From Ptychodera flava (taxonomy: Eukaryota; Hemichordata; Enteropneusta; Ptychoderidae), in the NCBI RefSeq assembly GCF_041260155.1, contig NC_091929.1:49987389-50051388 (forward strand): 64,000 nucleotides of DNA, read 5' to 3'. This document shows, piece after piece, positions 57,328-64,000 of the stretch. The notes under the pieces were generated by a model. That model saw only the letters and a program-made list of their open reading frames with translations. It did no database searches and was not told the DNA's origin. Position 1 is the first letter of the stretch. The number at the start of each line of letters is the position of its first letter. Made by a program: the position numbers and the translations under genes.

Positions 57328-59060
57328 TCGAAATGTAGCTATCCCCCCTGGGCCCTACCCACACACACCAGTGCCTCCTAACCTTCCCCGGATAATTCCA
57401 ATAAGTTTGTAAATGGTCCCCAAAAATTAGGGTTTGTGGGAATATTGACTACTAGAATTGCAACGCTAACATTTTTGTTCACCCTTAATGGTTTGATGAG
57501 TTTTCACAATGATTACAATAATTTATGGACTTCGTGTCTGTCAGACAATTACCAATGAAATCATTGATGTGGAATGATGCACTATAACTGTGTGATACAT
57601 TCCTCAGTTACTTGGCCTTTGGACTCTACTCCACCGTTTTTATTTGTTTAATGGTTTTCAAATGTTTCAAACACTTCAGTTTTCCTCCCATGGAGGTTAA
57701 ACAATTAAAGCAAGCTGAACATCTTTCGAAAACAAAATGTAAAAACATAGATAATATTTTTAGTCTTGAACCTGGAATCAGGTCTGTTGAAATTTCTAGC
57801 TCTACCACTGTAGATTAATGAGTGTAGAAATCTTTAGACTTTTTCATTGAAAATGACATTTCAATGTTATTTGAGAATTAAAAACTCTTGTTATTAAGTC
57901 CCACATAAAGCTATAATGTCTGAAATTTTCCCTCACATAGTAATTTTAAGAATAAAATTAACCTTAGTTATACTTTGATACTCAATAATCTCTACTGTTC
58001 CTGTCCCAATGACATGATCTGATTTATATATACTTGCTGTATGTGCCTTGAAATTTGCCATGTTTTGACAACCAAACCTAAAATTCTTTAAACTTGAAAG
58101 GCAAGATGTGTTTGGAGAATGGTATCTGCCTTGAAGAAAGAAATACTAAATGCCAGACTACCAAATTATAAACAAACAAATGAAAGTGACCTAATTAAGG
58201 CAACCCAGAAATATGAGATAATATTAATAAGTTAAATGTTGTATAAATTTGAATAAAATATGCCAACTCAAAATAACACGTGCAAATTGAATTATGTTTC
58301 ATGGTATGGTAAAAGAGTTTTGTGTTTTTCTGAAATTTTACATGGAAGAAAAGGACATGAAAGTACATGACAACACATCAATACCATGGAAGGTTATTGT
58401 TTGGTTTGTACATGTATGGGTTAGTGTTTGGCAATCTGATGTCTATGATTGAGAAACTGTAGAGTAATTTGCATCCAGATCTAAGTTTTTGAAAGGTAAT
58501 GATGTCAAAAGGTGAAAGAGCAGTGCTGTCTTTATTGCAGACATTGTTTAGATGTTTTGTATAACTTAAGAGTCCATTTACCTATCCATGCAGTAAACAG
58601 TTATTTGTGAATACAAATGAAATCTAATATTGTTGGATCATATTTCACTCACAAGAGATGTTAACAGCGTCACTGCAGGTGTGCTGTCAGTGATCACTTT
58701 CTTACAAGACTCAGATTGCAAGCTGTAACATCCACAGCAAGCAATGCATACCTGGTCACTCTAGCATTCAAAAAGTTCTATCAAAAAAGTAAATGCATGA
58801 TTTACTAATAAATGTGTTATTTGAAATCACTGATTTTATTCCAACACAACATCACTCTTTTTGTCACTATTTAAGTATTTGTCACAAGACCTTTGTTCAG
58901 TCATTGATACCAGTACAATACGTGATCAATTCATAATCAAACTTTTCCATCACGGACAGGAAATCAAATTTTTTCAACACATTTGCTATTTCTCTACAAC
59001 CAATATTATGGATACTGTGTGAAAATGTTTATACAGAGTTCTTTCTATTAAATATTCAGT

Positions 59061-59152
59061 TTAACCCTTTCACCCCAGTTCCCTGTATACAGGTCCAACT
59101 TTACCATACAAAACAATGGATTTGGGACAAACCATGGTGGTGAAGGGGTTAA
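59061..59152. mobile_element. 92-bp TTAACCCTTTCACC element, second copy
   Basis: Same length and ends as 13047-13138, with only two base differences (ATAG/ATAC and GAAAGG/GAAGGG). The near identity between two unlinked introns points to recent spread. Confidence 0.85.
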
Positions 59153-60095
59153 GACTATCGTTGATGATTGACATCACCACTGAAAACACGTTTCTCATAA
59201 ACAAAGAAGAATAAAAAGTGGTATTAGTCGATATAAGGAAATTACAATGGAAGAATATGATGAGATTTATCGTTTTTCATAAATGATATTTTTTCATTTG
59301 TCAGGAAAATATTGCTGCATTGCATTAAGTTTTGCACAGCCATAATTGTCATCTGTATCACCTTGACTTGACTCAGTCTTAAAAATCCCATCACTGACAC
59401 TGACACTAATGCTGCCTGCCAATATAATCACTGTAATCGCTTTATTGCATAGCAACACACTTCAGAAAGTGCAGTGTTCATTCCCAAAATTCAATGATTT
59501 TACTACGGAGTCTGAATTATATTCAATAAACTCTAGGTCTGACTCAGAATAATAAGCTGTAACATGATTAGTGACATACCTATTTAGATTATACATAATG
59601 AAATTATATCTCTCAGAACATTATACATTAAAATTTGACATACTTTTATCAGACAGTAAGACTTGAGTAGATCTGCTTGTCAGAATGCGCCATTGATTGC
59701 CACTTCTGAAATTACAACACAATGAAAAGAAAACTGTTCAGTATTGACCAAATATTTTGACAGCAAATTAAATTTCCAGGTGAAAAGCATTCCACATAAT
59801 GGCAATGTATTTAATATCCCTGATCCGTTCTTTAGAATGAAAACCAAATGCTTTAATGTCATCCTTCATTTCCACCGAATCTCCCGACATGCAACTCTAT
59901 AGTTACTAGTCTGAACTGATTAACATGTGATCCACTCAGGGATATACTGTAACTGCAATGGAAAAGTTGCATTTTTTGTGAATAAAATACATGAAAGATT
60001 AGAACAAAACAAGAGAAAGACAAGATCAAGTATTTGATATAAACTCTGTCAGAGGCACTGTCATTATAGGGTCCATGAGTAGGAAACATTGATTT

Positions 60096-60424
60096 GATTC
60101 TAATCAATTTGTAAATTTTTTTAAAGAAACTTAAACAGAAATTTCAAAATTCTGAATAAATCTTATCACAACAGTTTTGTAATTCTAATCAATTTTTAAT
60201 TTTTTGAAACTTAAACAGAAACTTCAAAATTCTTAATAAATCTTATCACAACAGTTTTGTAATTCTAATCAATTTGTAAATTTTTTGAAACTTAAACAGA
60301 AATTTCAAAATTCTTAATAAATCTTATCACAACAGTTTGTAATTCTAATCAATTTGTAAATTTTTTTAAAGAAACTTAAACAGAAATTTCAAAATTCTGA
60401 ATAAATCTTATCACAACAGTTTTG
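60096..60424. repeat. Four-unit tandem repeat, about 82-bp period
   Basis: Units start ATTCTAATCAATTTGTAAAT and end ATCTTATCACAACAGTTTTG. Units 1 and 4 have TTTTTTTAAAGAAAC where units 2 and 3 have TTTTTTGAAAC, so the outer pair and inner pair are subtypes. Confidence 0.92.
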
Positions 60425-62379
60425 TTAGAGAGACTGATACAAAGTAAACAGATGGAACATTTTAATATTGCCAACAAGCAATTCTGCACTCTTTATTATC
60501 TGGAAACATTTTAATTACTTGGTACAGAAGGAATTCTGAGACAAATAGGCCATAAATGCACTTTAAAACCTGCATCAACGACTATTGTGATGTCGGTATG
60601 ATGAAAGCTTTAACTTTATGAAAATTCCTTGATACTGAAGCAGAAATATTGGAATTTTTTATTTTCTTTTCTAAGAAGGAAACACTTGTGGACTTCATGT
60701 AATGAAGCAGTGTTTTTATGTTCTGTTGTTTAAAATAAGCACAAATTCTGCACTCACAACTTTGCAGTGCATTGACAGACTTTATAGATGTTTTGATTTG
60801 ATTTTCGAATCTCTGCAAACTGCAGCCAGTACAAGATTCTCCAGAAACAGATTCTGTGTTTTGAACAATTGTCATTTTTTAATAACCAAGAATATGCAAA
60901 TTATTATCATTATGTAAAATTTTGCCCCTGTTTTTCCAAGCTGTGGAGATTAAACATAGCAATATTAGCAAAACTCACATACTCTGAAGTCTATCATAGC
61001 TCTTCATTAAATTTACTTTGAACTCCATGACTGTGTCAAGGTCAATTTACTTCTTGGTTAATTCAAGCAAATTCTACTTAGTTTGATTACCTCAGACACT
61101 TACTTCAACTGGAAAACAAAAATAAAGTTTTATGTAAAATTTTGCCCTCTTTTTCCAAGCTGTTGAGATTAAACATTGCAAATAATTTGCTATATATTCT
61201 TTGGTTTATTTGGGAACATTTTTTTGGCCAGAAAATTTTTCAGATGTAAAGTGATGTTTGCATTTGTACCATATTAAAGTGTGAATTCCCAAGGGGTTAA
61301 AGTATGACCTTTGACCTCTGACCCCTGTATATTTACACCTATTTATGCACATACATGCACATTGAATATTTGCTGTGCTTGTTCACTGTTACCAGGAGAA
61401 TTTTGCTCCATAGGGACACCAACCGAAGAATAAATGCAGACCTTTTTGAAAATCTTATTTACACTCTCAAAAACAGGCATGCAGTGTTCGCTTGCATTTT
61501 ATGAGCAGATTAAACCAAACAGGTTAAAACAAAAGAGACCAAAGTTTTATGGTGTGTTCAATACAATAGCTCAGTCATGTCGTTAAAATAAATTTGGTTT
61601 TTCCCTGTGGTCTCCCTGATTATTAGTTTTTCACAAACTAATAATATTCAATTTTGTTAGAATGAAATTCAGTTTCACTTCTCCAGCCAACATTTGACAT
61701 TAACGTAGCAGCTAATTGTGAAGTCATATTGGTTTTATGTAAGTTTTGGAAAAATCATGGTGACACTCACTCTGTAATTTTCAATTTACTGGCACCAAGA
61801 GATTGAAACAAAATAAATGTTTGAAGTACGCAGTGCCTTGGATGCACAAGAAGGTCTGTTTCTGAAATCAGACTGAATTTCTTGGCAAGCTTTAACTCAG
61901 ATCATTTGTCAGTCAAATACTTTAAATGTAATGAGTAAATTAAGTCTGGTGTAATTTCAAAATGGAAGAAAACTAATAATGAAAGTTTTCCATTAATCGA
62001 TATGTATTGTGTTTACTCAGGTCAGAGTACAGATTGATTAATTTGTTCATTTGAGTCTGAGCAGTCAAGACATTTATCAACGTAATTATTCTGTCAATAT
62101 TTCTCTACACCAATACACTTATTACATTAAATTAAACATATTTTGCAGTCTGGAAATTATGCATGTTGCACAAAGAAAATTTAAAGGTTTCAATTTAAAC
62201 TAGGAAAACAACCTTTTTAGTGTATTAAAGAGTTTTAATAATGTCAGAAAAAAGCACAAGGCTATGATATAATTTTTTTCACGTTGTTATCAGCTGATTC
62301 ATAAAACTAGTTTTACAAATTATATTCTCAGCTGTGAATATGCAGTATGAATACAAAGCTCATCAACCATGATGAATTC

Positions 62380-62418
<39 letters not shown>

Positions 62419-62886
62419 TTTCAAGGAAGACCAACGGGAACAAGTCCCATTTACAGGCTCCAAAAAACATAAAGTTTAAAAATGCAGAAATTTAAAAATA
62501 CAAATATACAACCCCCAGTACAGAACATTATAAAAGTAAGCGAAATGAAAAACAAACAAAAAAGTCTACAAATTTAAACATGACAGTTTTACCAAGCGTC
62601 TAAAACTTCCGTAAAATGAAAAAATGTCAATAGCGGGGTTTGAAGTGCGCAGTTCATTTAAAGTGCTCATACATCTTTGTAGAGCGGAGTACTTAAAAAC
62701 ATTGAGTTTGCTAACTGGAAGTCTAAAGACTGTGCGAGTTCTAGTAGTTTTCTGGGGGACATTAAAAGTAATACGAGAAACAATAAGGGGACAGTCATAC
62801 ATATTATTTACACATTTATATAAAAATATTGTATCTAAAAATCGTCTCCGATGATATAGAGGTGAAAGGTTAAAATGCTGACACAA
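62380..62886 (-). pseudogene. 3' end of a CR1/Jockey-type LINE with (AAAT)n tail
   Basis: On the minus strand the open frame ending at 62566 has the ORF2 C-terminal pattern RRRFLDTIFLYKCVNNMYDC, RTVFRLPVSKLNVFKYSALQ, then NELRTSN and IDIFSFYGSFRRL. A 3' UTR follows with GGGACTTGTTCCCGTTGG then TCTTCCTTGAAATAAATAAA. The element ends in a run of about ten TAAA units (62380-62421), a tail typical of this LINE branch. Only about 500 bp remains; 5' parts are truncated. Confidence 0.75.
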
Positions 62887-63751
62887 CTCTTGGTCTTTTA
62901 ATATTACATATTAGCATTTTGCAGTATGCAGTCAGAATACTTGATGTAAGTTTCATGTAACAGGTGTTCCAAGACTTTTAAATTTGAAAAAGTCAGCTAG
63001 AGTATATTTCCAGTGCCAACCGGATGTTGATCTCAGATTAACTTCCTATTCACTGGCATTGATGCAGAGCAACAACTGGAGTCTGGGAATTATTAGCTCA
63101 GTTGTTCTAATGTTCATCTTTAATAACACTAGCAGATCCTAGCTTTGATCAGATGGAAGTGCATGTAGGAATCAATTTTCACACAGTGTGAAACAACATT
63201 GCCACATTTTAAAGTGATGTCATCGCAGGCAGGTTGTCATCAGTGAATTATAACTCTTCAGTTTCACCTCATTTCCCTCTGTACAGGTCCAGCTTTACCG
63301 TAGAGAACAACAGGTTAACCCTGTGAACAACATGGTTACCCAGACTTATTGTTTTCAGTTGTCAATGTAGATAGCTTTGTGTGTAGTAACTACAGGTGTA
63401 AGGTTTCTGTTGTAAATTATTTTGAGCCTGAATTCACAGATCTATGAACATGTAGTTTCTTTATACTGAGGGTTACAGCCAATGGAGTTTCACATGACCT
63501 CAGTATTTGAGGTCGTATCCATAGAAACATCCATTGAAACATCACTAAGTATTTGACAGACACTATTTTTAGTGTAAAAGAATTAAGTCAAGGATACAAA
63601 TTTTGTACTAAGAGATTACAGACAAAAATCATGAAAATTGCCCATAAGGTGAAAAACTTATGGACTCACATGTATGAATCTGCTGGTTCCAGTTTCCATG
63701 AAATTTGTTAACTTTGTTCCTATAACCATTGCTTTTTGTTATTGTTTTCAG
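62887..63751. other. Intron sequence between the LINE end and the last exon
   Basis: I see no gene. CAGTTTCACCTCATTTCCCT then GTACAGGTCCAGCTTTACCG near 63261 is a decayed relative of the 92-bp TTAACCCTTTCACC element. Confidence 0.45.
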
Positions 63752-63864
63752 CTTCCTTGCCATCATCGCTTAGCAACTATGCAGCCAATCCAAACCTTAG
63801 TATTATTGAAATTGAAAATATTCTACGAGACAAGATACAACAGAACTATTATGATCTAAAGCAG
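63752..63864 (+). CDS. EFCAB6-like exon, partial gene
   Basis: Acceptor TTATTGTTTTCAG, donor AAGCAG then GTAAGA; phase 1 in, phase 0 out. It codes ASLPSSLSNYAANPNLSIIE and then IENILRDKIQQNYYDLKQ. The ANPxLS...ILRxKI...LK pattern resembles the start of the first EF-hand-like repeat of EFCAB6 (DJBP), where an AF and an EF loop would follow in the next exon. No calcium-binding loop lies in the window, so the family call is provisional. The gene continues to the right. Confidence 0.55.
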
Positions 63865-64000
63865 GTAAGATAGTTTTTGCAAACATTAACTCCTTGCTGT
63901 ACATAATTGGTATTACGTACCTTAACAGTATTTACCCCTTTCACGACCAAACTTGGTGCATTCCCATTGTCCGTCAATTCAATGGACTGATCCACATATA

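Larger units (their letters stand above)
55971..63751 (+). other. 7.8-kb intron of the EFCAB6-like gene
   Basis: AT-rich sequence with no further convincing exon. It holds a TA dinucleotide repeat (56563-56588), the 57107-57327 and 59061-59152 TTAA-bordered elements, an 84-bp tandem repeat (60096-60424), a duplicated stretch of about 55 bp (60911-60970 and 61131-61188) and a LINE 3' end (62380-62886). Confidence 0.5.

Noticed and set aside
1..64000. tRNA, rRNA or snRNA genes
   Set aside because: I saw no cloverleaf with A and B boxes and no rRNA or snRNA signature; a covariance-model scan was not possible.

Overview
The window is AT-rich animal nuclear DNA: widely spaced GT-AG exons, long introns and dense, nested transposon and tandem-repeat debris. 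The genes fit an invertebrate deuterostome such as a hemichordate: a SULT4A1-type sulfotransferase, a thrombospondin-1 plus Link-module gene, a C2H2 zinc-finger gene and an EFCAB6-like gene. The species is an inference; nothing in the sequence fixes it. There is no sign of bacterial, viral or CRISPR content.

Layout. 0-3.2 kb (+): the 3' end of an extracellular-type gene with phase-1 modular exons, namely a possible unrecognised exon, a TSP1 exon and a terminal Link (hyaluronan-binding) exon. Just downstream, a 2-kb terminal-inverted-repeat (TIR) element with other small elements nested in it, then a broken tandem copy of the Link exon. 8.9-19.8 kb (+): a complete six-exon sulfotransferase, best matching SULT4A1 (289 aa), whose 5'-phosphosulfate loop has lost the usual Thr pair. 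Its introns carry several miniature transposons and a 40-bp minisatellite bearing splice-acceptor-like motifs. 19.8-43.7 kb: gene-free. It holds miniature elements with TTAA ends, a 4.5-kb TIR transposon with a HIRAN-like fragment, and a large cluster of modular repeat elements that end in a hairpin followed by TAAAAA. Some of these carry 225-bp tandem units, most with a nuclear-receptor DR1 motif and many with the E-box GTCACGTGAC.

43.8-49.6 kb (-): a three-exon C2H2 zinc-finger gene (581 aa by the model) with 15 intact fingers and a frameshifted 3' end. Its large intron holds a 1.5-kb element with TTAA target duplications and a hAT-like element. 49.3-53.3 kb: three foldback palindromes (one nearly perfect, with a 9-bp target duplication) and a decayed non-LTR retrotransposon end. 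53.5-64 kb (+): a CpG-bearing putative promoter with RFX-type half sites, then the first two coding exons of an EFCAB6-like gene that runs off the window. A second retrotransposon 3' end lies in its intron.

The genes look like ordinary, independently regulated animal loci and not like a pathway. The most unusual content is the repeat fraction: nested modular elements whose insertion history can be read from uninterrupted relatives elsewhere in the window, and the DR1/E-box array.
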